A DNA stretch of 64,000 nt from Flavobacteriales bacterium (GTDB lineage: Bacteria; Bacteroidota; Bacteroidia; UBA10329): NCBI GenBank assembly GCA_021741075.1, contig JAIOYO010000018.1:1-64000 (forward strand), given 5' to 3'. A model generated the notes under the pieces. It was given only the letters and a program-made list of their open reading frames with translations, did no database searches and was not told where the DNA came from. Position numbers and translations under genes: made by a program. How positions within the stretch are numbered: position 1 is the first letter of the stretch; each line of letters begins with the position of its first letter. Shown piece after piece: positions 36,301 through 44,023 of the stretch.

Positions 36301-37908
36301 CTCTTTCGATACCTGATAAGCACCAATGTTGTAAACGTTTTTCATCATCAAATCCCACAATGGAATTTTTGGATTGGTAACAGTGCTTTTCAAAAGCTTC
36401 ACAAAAAGCGAGTTGGTACCTGTTACTCCGTCCGTAGAGAATTCGCCCACTTGATACACCTGACCTGCATAGGTGTATTGGAATGCCACGGCAAGCACCT
36501 CGTTGGGTTGCAATTCTCTGTTTAGCGAGATGTAACCAAGCTGTGGATGAAGGCGGTACTCGCTGGGTGAAAGTTTAGTGGCCAACTCCAACCCTTCATA
36601 ATCTTGCGAATTGATGAAATTGTCTGAAGCTGCCAAGGATGCAAAAGCAGAAGCGGATTGGCTGATGTCTCGTGCTCCCGGATTATTGTAAACGTTATTG
36701 TAAAGGCTATTGGCATTGTTGTTTGGAACACTCTGATTTCCACTTCCTGGTCCAACATACGTTTGGTTGTAGGTATCCTGTGGGCGCTCTCCAAGATCCA
36801 TGAATGCGAGAATGTTCCTAGAATCGTCATTGAAATTGACACTTGTTACCCATACTTCAATTCTACTAATGTTAACTGGAGATTTTACAAGCGGTAGCTC
36901 CGACAGCCACTGATCGTAGCCATCGCGGAAAAACTGAGTAAGGAAATAGTGACGGTTAGCCTCGTACTCGTCTCCCTTCACCTCAAACTTGGTAATCTGC
37001 GCACCCCCTTGTGTGGTAACCGAATTGCTTTCGCTCTTTTGTTGCGAGAAGATACCTGTAACCTTCAACCGCCCAAACTGCGTCACGGCTTTCACCCCAA
37101 ACAAATTCTGACTTCCTGATATGAGTGACCCTGTGAGCGGCAACGAAACGTTACCTGCTTCAATGCTTCGCAGAATCATATCGTCATCACAGGCCTCCCA
37201 CTTCAGCTTCATCTGATTCTCGAAATCGAAGGTCGCATCGGTGTTGTAATTCACGCCCAAGGTCATGGCATCACCAATCTTTCCCGTTACGTTTAGCTGA
37301 ATGGTTTGATCGAAATTGAAGGTGGTATTGGTCTGTTGCTTTACAGGCAACGCAGGATTCTTAATCTTGGAAACGTTAACCCCAAAAATTAACTCGGCAG
37401 AACCCTGCGGACGAATCTCTACGGTAGAACCACAGAAGATGGTCTCAAACAATTTGCTCTTGATATTGAGCTTAGGGATGAGCGGCTTGCGTTGGCTTTC
37501 CGATTGGCTCTGCGCCTTTTCTCTCCAATAATCGCGCAATGCCTGATTGGCGTTGTATTCCTGATACTCGTCAAACGACATGTATGTGGGAGGGCGATAA
37601 TTGATATTCTCACCCACATTCTGTTCGATGTTGTACTCACCGCTGTTCGGGTCGTAGTCAATCTCCGTCTGAATGTTGTCCGGATCGTTGAGGTAGAGTC
37701 CGTTGCCATTACCTGTTGGTGTCGGATCGTACGAATCTTGAAGTGGATAGGGCAACGAAAGAGTATCCGTATCAGCCGCAAAGGTCAAGAGTTCCAAGCT
37801 CAAAATGACATTCCTTTTGGCAAGAGTCGATGCATCCGAACCCACCACCAGACCAACGCCTATGGCAACAACAGAAAACATCAGAAACCTTTTAAGGAAT
37901 TTCAGCAT
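30346..37908 (-). CDS. sprA: SprA, outer-membrane translocon of the type IX secretion system
   Basis: 2520 residues, in the size range of SprA, one of the largest single-chain outer-membrane barrels and the pore through which T9SS cargo and gliding adhesins leave the cell. It has a signal peptide (residues about 1-28), repeated Gln/Asn/Asp-rich beta segments, blocks such as GIAYIDDFEGSVNFIDLKNR, WVNELRLTDFDNKGGWATTG and, near the C-terminus, LISIKVNADYVINQRFNVRL. The end LSLRFTLAE is a plausible final strand. It follows ruvA by 16 bases. The four T9SS sorting domains in this window would be its cargo. Confidence 0.95.
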   Translation of the reverse strand: MLKFLKRFLMFSVVAIGVGLVVGSDASTLAKRNVILSLELLTFAADTDTLSLPYPLQDSYDPTPTGNGNGLYLNDPDNIQTEIDYDPNSGEYNIEQNVGENINYRPPTYMSFDEYQEYNANQALRDYWREKAQSQSESQRKPLIPKLNIKSKLFETIFCGSTVEIRPQGSAELIFGVNVSKIKNPALPVKQQTNTTFNFDQTIQLNVTGKIGDAMTLGVNYNTDATFDFENQMKLKWEACDDDMILRSIEAGNVSLPLTGSLISGSQNLFGVKAVTQFGRLKVTGIFSQQKSESNSVTTQGGAQITKFEVKGDEYEANRHYFLTQFFRDGYDQWLSELPLVKSPVNISRIEVWVTSVNFNDDSRNILAFMDLGERPQDTYNQTYVGPGSGNQSVPNNNANSLYNNVYNNPGARDISQSASAFASLAASDNFINSQDYEGLELATKLSPSEYRLHPQLGYISLNRELQPNEVLAVAFQYTYAGQVYQVGEFSTDGVTGTNSLFVKLLKSTVTNPKIPLWDLMMKNVYNIGAYQVSKEDFRLDVIYDNISAGTRTNYLTEGAIEGQILLRTLNLDQLNNNNDPYADGFFDFVEGVTISSQSGRIIFPVKEPFGSYLESKFLPSEQAIADKYVFPQLYDSTKQAALNFPELNRFILAGTYKGQGGAEISLGGMNIPQGSVTVTAGSQTLVENQDYTVDYTLGRVKIINEAIIQSGQKITANYESNSLFNIQQKTLGGVHLDYVISDNLSFGATVLNLRERPLTQKVNMGDEPINNTIWGLNGNYRTESRFLTKMVDKIPLINTKEISTISVSGEFAHLIPGNAAAITKGGIAYIDDFEGSVNFIDLKNRQSWVLASTPQGQLENSMFPEGSLANDIGYGMNRARFAWYVIDPLFYRNNNLTPSHITTEDQSFQYTRAVLEQEIFPNRQSQIANQQTNLPMFDVAFYPKEKGPYNYDADGKTPLGVQVAAGLDADGSLLDPASRWGGIMRPITTSDFESNNIEFIQFWVMDPYYYDTQNTHTGGDLYFNLGNVSEDILRDGRKSFENGLPTPSNDNLTDTTNWAIAPLTQNIINVFDNDPVSRPFQDIGLDGMNDEQEVLGHTATPGNNSNSDYVTKLIAKRDDGSLSPAAFDKLISDVSTDNFKFYRGDDLDAQEASVLERYKPYNGMEGNSPTADQSGTSFQASSSTIPDVEDINRDNTVSQTENYFQYKVSMRKEDLVVGQNYITSEVVGRGTLANGQNIDVKWYQFKIPVRTPDRVVGNIQDFRSIRFMRMYFKGFEDSIVTRFARLELVRGEWRRYLFSLEEPGEYIPGDPSDDSPFDISVVNIEENSEKEPVNYILPPGIDRQQTPSGNTTLRQLNEQALLLKTCDLGDGDARAAFKYSQLDIRSYKKLKMFIHAEAIGEEILNDDDVTVFLRLGTDFDNNYYEYEVPLIVTPDGDYNGDIADDRFAVWPILNDIDIEFAELTNSKTQRNRDLISDPSVSITKRYEMDHGPRNKIIVKGNPNLANIKSMMIGIRNPKKTGPHDTDDGLSKCVEVWVNELRLTDFDNKGGWATTGQVSVKLADFATLNGAADYTKFGFGAFDSKPSERLRENIANYDLSAQIKVDKFFPAKWNINVPMYLSYGETFGRPEYNPLDPDITMAATLTSLNETSTNPDSARQALIQQTERYNKRRSMNFTDVKIGFKSKKPMPWDPANFGFNYAYNQDYMRDINTQYRETRTYRGGMNYNYNPTAKNVRPFSKLTLVNAMVDDTKEKQEERVKEQKAVVDSLKRAKVKGQEMQEAEDQLALYTKRRDNYKKWSRSMLQSEWWRPIKDFNFNYVPSGLGFRTDMDRRYTEQQLRNTTEYANIKIDSTFQKSFLWNRNYEFKYDLTKAIKIQFNAFNFGRVDEPEGPVDRKFDNWEHMRDSIWSNIWNGGRTTQYNHNTTVNWTLPINKFPILSWVTSTASYTGNYTWTAAPLERQNDGSFAQSSFGNTVQNSQNWQINANANLTQLYNKVPFLKKINQDQRRTASTRKANARGKANASKGEKGEPTDSVPEEKEKINFGKIIGNGIGSFLMMVKSVNVTYSENNGTMLPGYNPQTDYMGLDQGMSNMSGFVPFIFGWQSNAFDDVATGYDIRTEAIKGGWISTDTLQSSPLVQSQSSSLNIRATVEPFKGFRIDLTATRTYTESVSEFFRWEEELQRPVSFNPVTTGNFSMSYITVNTAFTKSRDDNSSPVFDDFKENRKIISQRLAADYPGFLLSDSEGYSEGYGRTQQDVLIPAFLSAYGVFSPETINKSVFPRVPLPNWRVNYDGLGKIPFVKKFARNVTLGHAYRSTYSVSSFTTNLGFEAVPTSSGESLLPNTRDSSGNFIPQFQIGTITISEQFSPLVSLDFNFKNSLTAKFEVKTSRTLSLNFSNTQMVEVTSEEYIIGAGYTFKNVPFPIKIGKNTKRIKSDLNFRVDFSIRDNRTMIRKLEEDLNQATSGQKLISIKVNADYVINQRFNVRLFYDAAINKPVVSSSFPTENHSAGLSLRFTLAE

Positions 37909-37924
37909 TAATACTTCTTCAAAC

Positions 37925-38509
37925 TCAGAAACTACTCAGGGCTCGTTTAACTATTTCTTCTACTGGGAGATCACTGCCATGCGTTTTCAATACTTTATCA
38001 ATTGCTTTTTCGGCAGAATTCTTGGCAAACCCTAGTGTAACGAGGGCGGTTAACGCCTCTTCTCGCTGTTTATTTTGTGGCATGGCAAATCCTAGTTCGC
38101 CTATATCCACTTTGCCCATTTTATCGCGCAAATCCACAATAATCCGTTCGGCAGTCTTGGGCCCAACTCCTTTTATTGATTTCAAAGTAGCCACATCGCC
38201 ATTGGCAATGGTTGTGCGCACGCCAGATGGGTCCAAACTGGAAAGAACTGCCAATGCCGTGTTTCCGCCAACACCCGAAACAGAAATGAGTTGTCTGAAC
38301 AATTCTCGTTCTGCTTGGTTGTAGAATCCGAAGAGTACGTGCGCGTCTTCCCTTATTGCCAAATGCGTAAACAAACGGCAAGTGCCCTTGTCAGGCAATT
38401 GAGCGTAGGTATTTAGGGATATGGATAGCGCATACCCGATTCCACCACAGTCAATGACAGCACTTGCAGGCGTCTTTTCTTCCAAGACACCGTGAAGGTG
38501 TGTTATCAT
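37925..38509 (-). CDS. ruvA: Holliday junction branch migration protein RuvA
   Basis: 194 residues, the usual length. An OB-fold N-terminal domain (MITHLHGVLEEKTPASAVID), helix-hairpin-helix motifs (LISVSGVGGNTALAVLSSL; LKSIKGVGPKTAERIIVDLR) and a C-terminal helical domain that contacts RuvB (EALTALVTLGFAKNSAEKAI). It works with RuvB (also in this window, 52978-54003) to migrate Holliday junctions. It is first in the ruvA-sprA-gcvH-vanZ unit. Confidence 0.97.
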   Translation of the reverse strand: MITHLHGVLEEKTPASAVIDCGGIGYALSISLNTYAQLPDKGTCRLFTHLAIREDAHVLFGFYNQAERELFRQLISVSGVGGNTALAVLSSLDPSGVRTTIANGDVATLKSIKGVGPKTAERIIVDLRDKMGKVDIGELGFAMPQNKQREEALTALVTLGFAKNSAEKAIDKVLKTHGSDLPVEEIVKRALSSF

Positions 38510-38637
38510 ACGTTAATCACTTCAGTTCAGGTAGAGTAGAATCGATACGCCTCTATTTAAGTTTGAAAAAGGACGGCAAAAGTAAAGATTTTTAGCTTAG
38601 ACGTTCCTTTGAGGCGATTGATCGATAAGTGTTTTAG

Positions 38638-39339
38638 ATGAAGCAACGCATTACCATCCTGTCCGGTGCCGGAATAAGTACAGAAAGTGGCATCAGCACC
38701 TTCCGCGATTCAGATGGGCTATGGGAGAAGCACCGCATTGAGGATGTGGCCACTCCGGAGGCGTGGCATCGCAATCCTAAGCTGGTAATGGAATTCTACA
38801 ACCTGAGGCGGAAGCAACTGATGGAGGTGGAACCGAATGCGGCTCATTCTTCCATTACCGAACTGCAACAGAAGTTTGATGTGCAGGTGATAACTCAGAA
38901 TGTGGACGACCTCCACGAACGTGCTGGCAACGAAAATGTATTGCACCTCCATGGCGAATTGAAAAAGGTGAGAAGTACCGGCTATCCGTTTGATGTCTAT
39001 GACCTTGACGGATGGGAATTGCTACTGGGCGATACCTGCGAAAAAGGCCATCAACTTCGGCCACACATCGTCTGGTTCGGGGAGGAGGTTCCAAACCTGC
39101 CCATTGCTGCGCAAATGGTGTCCGAATCGGATGCCGTAATTATTGTAGGCACTTCGCTGAACGTATATCCAGCGGCTAGCTTATATCAATTTGCTAAACA
39201 AAGTTGCCCCATTTGGATTATTGACCCGAATGCGAACAAGCTAAGTTACCCTAGTTCCATCACGGCTATAAATGACAAAGCCGGAGCAGCATTGCCCCGG
39301 CTTGTGCACTCCTTACTAAAAGGAGAAATTATTTTGTGA
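38638..39339 (+). CDS. cobB: Sirtuin, NAD-dependent protein deacylase (class III-like)
   Basis: 233 residues, Sir2 family. NAD-binding GAGISTESGISTFRDSDGLW at the start, catalytic-region TQNVDDLHERAG, LHGEL with the active-site His, and GTSLNVYPAASLY near the end. Tyr and Arg of FYNLRRKQL match the YxxR pair that marks class III sirtuins acting on succinyl or malonyl lysine. The usual four zinc cysteines are not present: only one Cys (GDTCEKGHQLRP) remains in the zinc-ribbon region, which is common in Bacteroidota members. It overlaps the convergent gene by 11 bases. Confidence 0.9.
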   Translation: MKQRITILSGAGISTESGISTFRDSDGLWEKHRIEDVATPEAWHRNPKLVMEFYNLRRKQLMEVEPNAAHSSITELQQKFDVQVITQNVDDLHERAGNENVLHLHGELKKVRSTGYPFDVYDLDGWELLLGDTCEKGHQLRPHIVWFGEEVPNLPIAAQMVSESDAVIIVGTSLNVYPAASLYQFAKQSCPIWIIDPNANKLSYPSSITAINDKAGAALPRLVHSLLKGEIIL

Positions 39340-40063
39340 CCAACATCTTCTTGGTGCTGATGCTTTTATCGTCAACCATCAAGGTATAGAAATACATGCC
39401 AGCAGGAAGGGTCGAAACATCCATTTTCAGAACGCCCTGCTTTTCCTTCAAGGCTACTTTCCTCACCTTAGCCCCGAGCATACTGTACAGGGTGATTTCT
39501 GCTGTTTTCCAGTCTGACCTTAGCGAATAGTTAATCTTGGCCTCCTTGGTGGCAGGATTAGGATACGATTCTGAAATGGCCGAACCAGAAGCCGCAAAAA
39601 CTTCTTCTACCCCAACATTTTGCGTGTCAAACGTTATCTGAACACAGGTTTCGTCAGATGTGTTGTACTCATCAAAGAAGCAATACTCAAACGTGGCAAC
39701 TCCAACGCTATTATGCGGCAAATAATCAGCATAAAAATTAGTTACAGATCCTCCAGACGGAATGTTTATAGAATGGTTTGCTGGTGCTTGAAATCCATCA
39801 TAAACCGAACCTTCTGCGTAGCAAACAGCCCAGCAAAAATAATGTCCAGCGCCAGCAGGAACAGACGAAATCGAATTGAACTTAACTAACACATCTATAG
39901 GGGCAGATGAGTTGTTTGTGACCGTACCATGCGTTTGAAGTAATGCATCACTTGGCAATCCTACTACGTGGCTTTCATAGTCCGTAACGGATAACGATTG
40001 CGCAGACGCGTTCAGTATTATAGATGATAAACAGATGACAGTAAGTAGCGTTCTAAAAACCAT
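39329..40063 (-). CDS. Secreted protein with T9SS type A sorting domain
   Basis: 244 residues with a signal peptide (ending NASAQ). The middle (about 30-160) is a beta-sandwich-like region with several cysteines (YFCWAVCYAEGSVYDG, EYCFFDEYNTSDETCVQI) and no recognised family. The last ~80 residues are a type A sorting domain: SYPNPATKEAKINYSL, ITLYSMLGAKV, LPAGMYFYTLMVDDKSISTK. The domain directs export and attachment through T9SS. Function of the mature part unknown. Confidence 0.82.
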   Translation of the reverse strand: MVFRTLLTVICLSSIILNASAQSLSVTDYESHVVGLPSDALLQTHGTVTNNSSAPIDVLVKFNSISSVPAGAGHYFCWAVCYAEGSVYDGFQAPANHSINIPSGGSVTNFYADYLPHNSVGVATFEYCFFDEYNTSDETCVQITFDTQNVGVEEVFAASGSAISESYPNPATKEAKINYSLRSDWKTAEITLYSMLGAKVRKVALKEKQGVLKMDVSTLPAGMYFYTLMVDDKSISTKKMLVTK

Positions 40064-40190
40064 GCTATTGGAGTATTTGAATATTGAATTATTTTGGGAT
40101 GCAAAGTAAGCAAATCAAGATGAGGCGATTTTTTGAAAAACATAAAAATCTCGTCTTTGTCTTTGCAAATACACCGAATCAGATGTGAGA

Positions 40191-40223
40191 TTTGACATTT
40201 GTTATTGAAAATTCATATTTACA
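40191..40223 (+). promoter_or_regulatory. Candidate promoter of the thioredoxin/T9SS gene
   Basis: TTTG at 40191-40194, a 21-base spacer and TATTTACA at 40216-40223, a partial match to TAnnTTTG. It lies 31 bases before the start codon. Confidence 0.3.
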
Positions 40224-40253
40224 TTCGTCACCAAGTAAAAACTAAAAAAACTC

Positions 40254-41726
40254 ATGAAAAAACTACTACTCTTATTTGTTGCTGTATTCACAGTGAGCCT
40301 TGCGAAAGCTCAGGTTCCTGATTATGGCGTTTGTCCAGACATCACAATTGTTGATTTAGATGGAAACTCTTACAGACTTTACGACATCCTTGATGAAGGA
40401 AAATCTGTAGTTCTTGACCTTTATGCTGAATGGTGTGGTCCATGCTGGAGCTATCATCAAGGAGGAACGCTAGAAAACCTGTATGCTGCCTACGGACCAG
40501 ATGGAACAGATGAGTTGATGGTATTCGGAGTTGAATCTGACCCAAGTACTCCAGTTACTGCCATTAGCGGTGGAACAGGAAGTACAAATGGGTGGAATTG
40601 GCTTGATGGTATTGAATACCCTATGGCCAATAGCAATACAATTGCTGATGCTTTTAATCTAGAGTATTACCCTACAATTGTTCTTGTATGCCCTGACCGT
40701 AGAGTAACTGAAGTGAGTCAAATTACGATGGCGCAGCATTATGCTGCCGCATCGGCTTGTAGTCCAGCTGCTTCTGACAATAATGACGGATCTATCATTG
40801 CCTACACTGGTGATGATATTGCTTGTGGCGATGTTGAAATGTCTGCAGTTATTTACAACACAGGACTTAATACTCTTACAAGTGCTACGGTTAAGGTTAT
40901 GAATGGCACAACGGAACTTGCCAGCACTAACTGGACCGGTCAATTGGCAAGCTATGGGTATGCTGAAGTTGATTTCGGTGCTGTAACTATCGCGCCAGGC
41001 AACTACCAAGTAAAAATCACTTCTATGGATGACAATGCTGCAAACAATTCTTTCCCTGTTGCATTGATTGATGCAACAGTAGTTACACTTGACATCGTTG
41101 TTGAAGTAACTACTGATTACTACCCAGGCGAAACAAGCTGGGAGATTACAAACTCTAACGGTACTACTGTTGCAGAAGGTGAGTATGCGCCAGGAACTGC
41201 TGATCAATTTGGTGGCGGTGGAGCAGATGCAAGCAAAACACACATGCACAATGTGACCCTTCCGGCTAACGAGTGCTACACTATGTGGCTGTATGATTCT
41301 TATGGTGATGGTATGTCTTACACAGGTGGCGGAAGTGCCGTTGCTTGGGGATACAAAATTGTAGCTAGCTGGGGTGGAGTTCTACTTTCTCAAAATGGCG
41401 ATTTTGAAGATGAAGTAAAAGGTGGAATGCAAACATCTGAGACTTCAGGAATTGAAGAAGGCGAACTTGCTCAATCAATGTCGGTTTACCCAAACCCTGC
41501 TGTAGACAACGCAATGATTACATTTAATACTACTGAGCAGTCAAACCTTGCTATCGAGGTTATCAACTCAGTTGGAGCTCGTGTAATTTCAAAGTCATTT
41601 GGAAGCATGAATGCTGGAACTCAAATGATTCCTTTGGCTACAACTGGACTTAGCAGCGGAATCTATTTGGTAAATGTTTATGTAAACGACAGCGTTGTAA
41701 CGAAGAGACTTTCTGTAGAGAAATAA
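40254..41726 (+). CDS. Secreted thioredoxin-fold protein with T9SS type A sorting domain
   Basis: 490 residues with a signal peptide (ending LAKAQ). Residues about 25-165 are a thioredoxin/TlpA-like fold with the active site Cys61-Gly-Pro-Cys64 (YAEWCGPCWSYH) and a cis-proline region EYYPTIVLV. A central region (about 185-390) has two beta domains; the first resembles CARDB-like domains (YNTGLNTLTSATVKVMNGTT) and the second contains a calcium-loop-like DSYGDGMSYTGGG. The C-terminal ~75 residues are a type A sorting domain (SVYPNPAVDNAMITFNT, LSSGIYLVNVYVNDSV). It probably performs thiol-disulfide chemistry outside the cell or on its surface. Confidence 0.85.
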   Translation: MKKLLLLFVAVFTVSLAKAQVPDYGVCPDITIVDLDGNSYRLYDILDEGKSVVLDLYAEWCGPCWSYHQGGTLENLYAAYGPDGTDELMVFGVESDPSTPVTAISGGTGSTNGWNWLDGIEYPMANSNTIADAFNLEYYPTIVLVCPDRRVTEVSQITMAQHYAAASACSPAASDNNDGSIIAYTGDDIACGDVEMSAVIYNTGLNTLTSATVKVMNGTTELASTNWTGQLASYGYAEVDFGAVTIAPGNYQVKITSMDDNAANNSFPVALIDATVVTLDIVVEVTTDYYPGETSWEITNSNGTTVAEGEYAPGTADQFGGGGADASKTHMHNVTLPANECYTMWLYDSYGDGMSYTGGGSAVAWGYKIVASWGGVLLSQNGDFEDEVKGGMQTSETSGIEEGELAQSMSVYPNPAVDNAMITFNTTEQSNLAIEVINSVGARVISKSFGSMNAGTQMIPLATTGLSSGIYLVNVYVNDSVVTKRLSVEK

Positions 41727-41745
41727 TTCGCACACGTTAATTTAG

Positions 41746-41790
41746 GACCACGAATCAATAGGAATGATTATTGATTCGTGGTCTTTTTTT
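41746..41790 (+). terminator. Intrinsic terminator
   Basis: A perfect 15-base stem (GACCACGAATCAATA, 41746-41760, with its complement at 41769-41783) is followed by seven T residues. It ends the 40254-41726 transcript. Confidence 0.88.
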
Positions 41791-41810
41791 AATCTAAACA
41801 CGCCTGCATT

Positions 41811-42323
41811 ATGATGAAACAGATTCTACTTATTGCCATTACCATTTCAACCGTTGCATTTTCAGATACAACAGCCCAAGTGGCTAAAAAGAACTGGGAC
41901 CTTCCAGATATTGAAATCAAAACGATTGACGGAAGAAATTTTAGAACTTCAGAAATTGTCAATGAAGGCAAACCAATAATTATCAGTTTTTGGGCCACGT
42001 GGTGCAAACCATGCATTAAGGAGCTAAGCACTATTGCCGAAGAGTATGAAACTTGGCAAGAAGAAACAGGCGTTAAGTTGATTGCGATTTCCATTGATGA
42101 CGCAAGAAACATGGCCAAGGTGGCGCCTTTCATCAACGGACAAGGCTGGGAATACGAAGTATATGTTGACCTTAATGGTGATTTGAAACGTGCCATGAAT
42201 GTGAATACCGTTCCACATACCTTCTTGCTCAATGGAGACAGAGAGGTGGTATACTCGCATAATTCATACAGCCCAGGAGACGAAGAAGAGCTCTACGAAA
42301 AGGTAAAAGAGTGTCTTAAATAA
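41811..42323 (+). CDS. TlpA/ResA-like thioredoxin-family protein
   Basis: 170 residues with a signal peptide (ending TTAQ). A single thioredoxin fold with WATWCKPCIKEL (Cys65 and Cys68) and a cis-proline in NTVPHTFLL. Proteins of this type reduce periplasmic disulfides, for example in cytochrome c maturation, or act on neighbouring secreted proteins. It is first in a run of four genes with small gaps (41811-45684: TlpA-like, 560-residue barrel, Omp28-like protein, porin-like protein). This suggests it serves the biogenesis of the cysteine-containing proteins that follow. Confidence 0.88.
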   Translation: MMKQILLIAITISTVAFSDTTAQVAKKNWDLPDIEIKTIDGRNFRTSEIVNEGKPIIISFWATWCKPCIKELSTIAEEYETWQEETGVKLIAISIDDARNMAKVAPFINGQGWEYEVYVDLNGDLKRAMNVNTVPHTFLLNGDREVVYSHNSYSPGDEEELYEKVKECLK

Positions 42324-42335
42324 GCAGTAGCTACA

Positions 42336-44018
42336 TTGAGCAAAACCACCATTATTATCCGCATTTCGTTATTACTTGTTTTGGGCGGAATAGCCGGAGT
42401 CAACGCCCAAGAAACAAGCACCACCGATATTAAAGGAAAGTGGGGAGAAATCCACGGAAGCGTACAGTTTGACGCGCAGTATTACAATCCAGATTCTGCT
42501 ATAGGTGCGCCAGCCGTTCCGGAAGAGTTTCTTATGAATGGATACACCAATATTATTTACACAAAAGGGAAATTTACCGCTGGGCTTCGGTATGAAGGCT
42601 ACTATAATGTACTGCAAGGATTTGACAAGAGGTATGATGGCCAAGGCTTGCCGTACCGTTATGTAACGTTTGATGCCGATTTCCTGAACATAACCGTAGG
42701 TAGTTTTTACGAGCAATTCGGGTCGGGAATGATTCTGAGAGCCTACGAAGAACGTGGCCTCGGTCTAGATAATTTCATTGATGGGGCAAGGGTCAAGTCG
42801 CACATTCTTGGTGGCGTTTACCTCAAAGCATTGGTTGGTAAACAGCGATTCTATTTTGGTCATGGAGCTGGACTTCTCCGTGCCTTTGACGGAGAGATTG
42901 CCATCAACGAAACCTTCAAGGCACTGAAAGACAGCAAAACGAGAGTTTCCTTAGGTGGATCATTCGTTAGTAAGTATCAAAAAGACGAAAACACCGACCT
43001 GGAATTACCTGAAAACGTGGGTGCATGGGCTGCACGCGCCAATGTGCTTTACGGTGGTTTTAACATCAGTGGCGAATACGTGAGAAGGGGCCAAGACCCT
43101 CAGGCAACCAACCAACTCACAGTATTGGGCGGAGACCAACGTCCGAATTACAATATTGGAGAGGCCGCCTTGGTTACGGCATCCTACACCCAAAAAGGGT
43201 TGGGCGTGGTGATTGCTGCCAAGAGGATGGACAACATGAATTTCCGTTCTGATAGGGATGCCACACTTTTCGATCTTAACATAAATTATCTGCCAGCTTT
43301 AACCAAGCAACACACATACTTACTAGCCGCTGGTCTCTATCCGTATGCCACACAGCCAAATGGCGAGTGGGCATTTCAGGCAGATGTAAGCTACAACATT
43401 GCCAAAGGGAGCAAGCTTGGTGGAAAGTATGGAATGAACATTACGGCCAACTATTCTCGCGTTCATGGTTTGGACACTACCATCAACAAAAACGGAACAG
43501 GATATAGTTCCGAGTTCTTTGGATTGGGCGATTTGTTCTTTCAGGATTTTAATATCGAAGTGAGCAAAAAACTGAACAAGAACCACAAGTTCACGCTTAA
43601 GTACCTGAACATGCATTTTAACATAGATGTGGTGCAAGGCCATTCTGGCGAGGAAGCAGTAAAATCAAACATCATCATTGCCGAAATGACCCACAAGATT
43701 TTTAAAAAACACGCCATCAGATGGGAGTTGCAGGGTTTATTCACCAAACAAGACATGCACGATTGGGCAGCACTTTTGGTCGAATACACTTGGTCGCCTC
43801 ATGTTTTTGTAGCGTTTGTGGGACAATACAATTACTCCAATCCTGAAAAGGAAAAACGCATTTTTTACCCAACCGTTCAAGTGGGTTATACCAAAGATGC
43901 CACACGTGTTACGCTTCAGTATGGAAGGCAGCGAGCAGGTATTTTCTGCGTTGGAGGTGTGTGCAGAAACGTGCCCGCATCAAATGGAGTAGCATTAAGT
44001 ATATCAACTAGTTTCTAA
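42336..44018 (+). CDS. Outer-membrane-associated protein, DUF6029-like
   Basis: 560 residues starting with TTG; no in-frame ATG lies between the upstream stop and the signal peptide (RISLLLVLGGIAGVNAQ). The body is a large beta-barrel: FTAGLRYEGYYNVLQGFDKR, VTFDADFLNITVGSFYEQFG, YEERGLGLDNFIDGARV, and a closing strand NGVALSISTSF ending in phenylalanine, as outer-membrane proteins do. It resembles the DUF6029 family of Bacteroidota. Twelve bases separate it from the TlpA-like gene and five from the Omp28-like gene, so these are one operon. Substrate unknown. Confidence 0.75.
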   Translation: MSKTTIIIRISLLLVLGGIAGVNAQETSTTDIKGKWGEIHGSVQFDAQYYNPDSAIGAPAVPEEFLMNGYTNIIYTKGKFTAGLRYEGYYNVLQGFDKRYDGQGLPYRYVTFDADFLNITVGSFYEQFGSGMILRAYEERGLGLDNFIDGARVKSHILGGVYLKALVGKQRFYFGHGAGLLRAFDGEIAINETFKALKDSKTRVSLGGSFVSKYQKDENTDLELPENVGAWAARANVLYGGFNISGEYVRRGQDPQATNQLTVLGGDQRPNYNIGEAALVTASYTQKGLGVVIAAKRMDNMNFRSDRDATLFDLNINYLPALTKQHTYLLAAGLYPYATQPNGEWAFQADVSYNIAKGSKLGGKYGMNITANYSRVHGLDTTINKNGTGYSSEFFGLGDLFFQDFNIEVSKKLNKNHKFTLKYLNMHFNIDVVQGHSGEEAVKSNIIIAEMTHKIFKKHAIRWELQGLFTKQDMHDWAALLVEYTWSPHVFVAFVGQYNYSNPEKEKRIFYPTVQVGYTKDATRVTLQYGRQRAGIFCVGGVCRNVPASNGVALSISTSF

Positions 44019-44023
44019 ACCTC

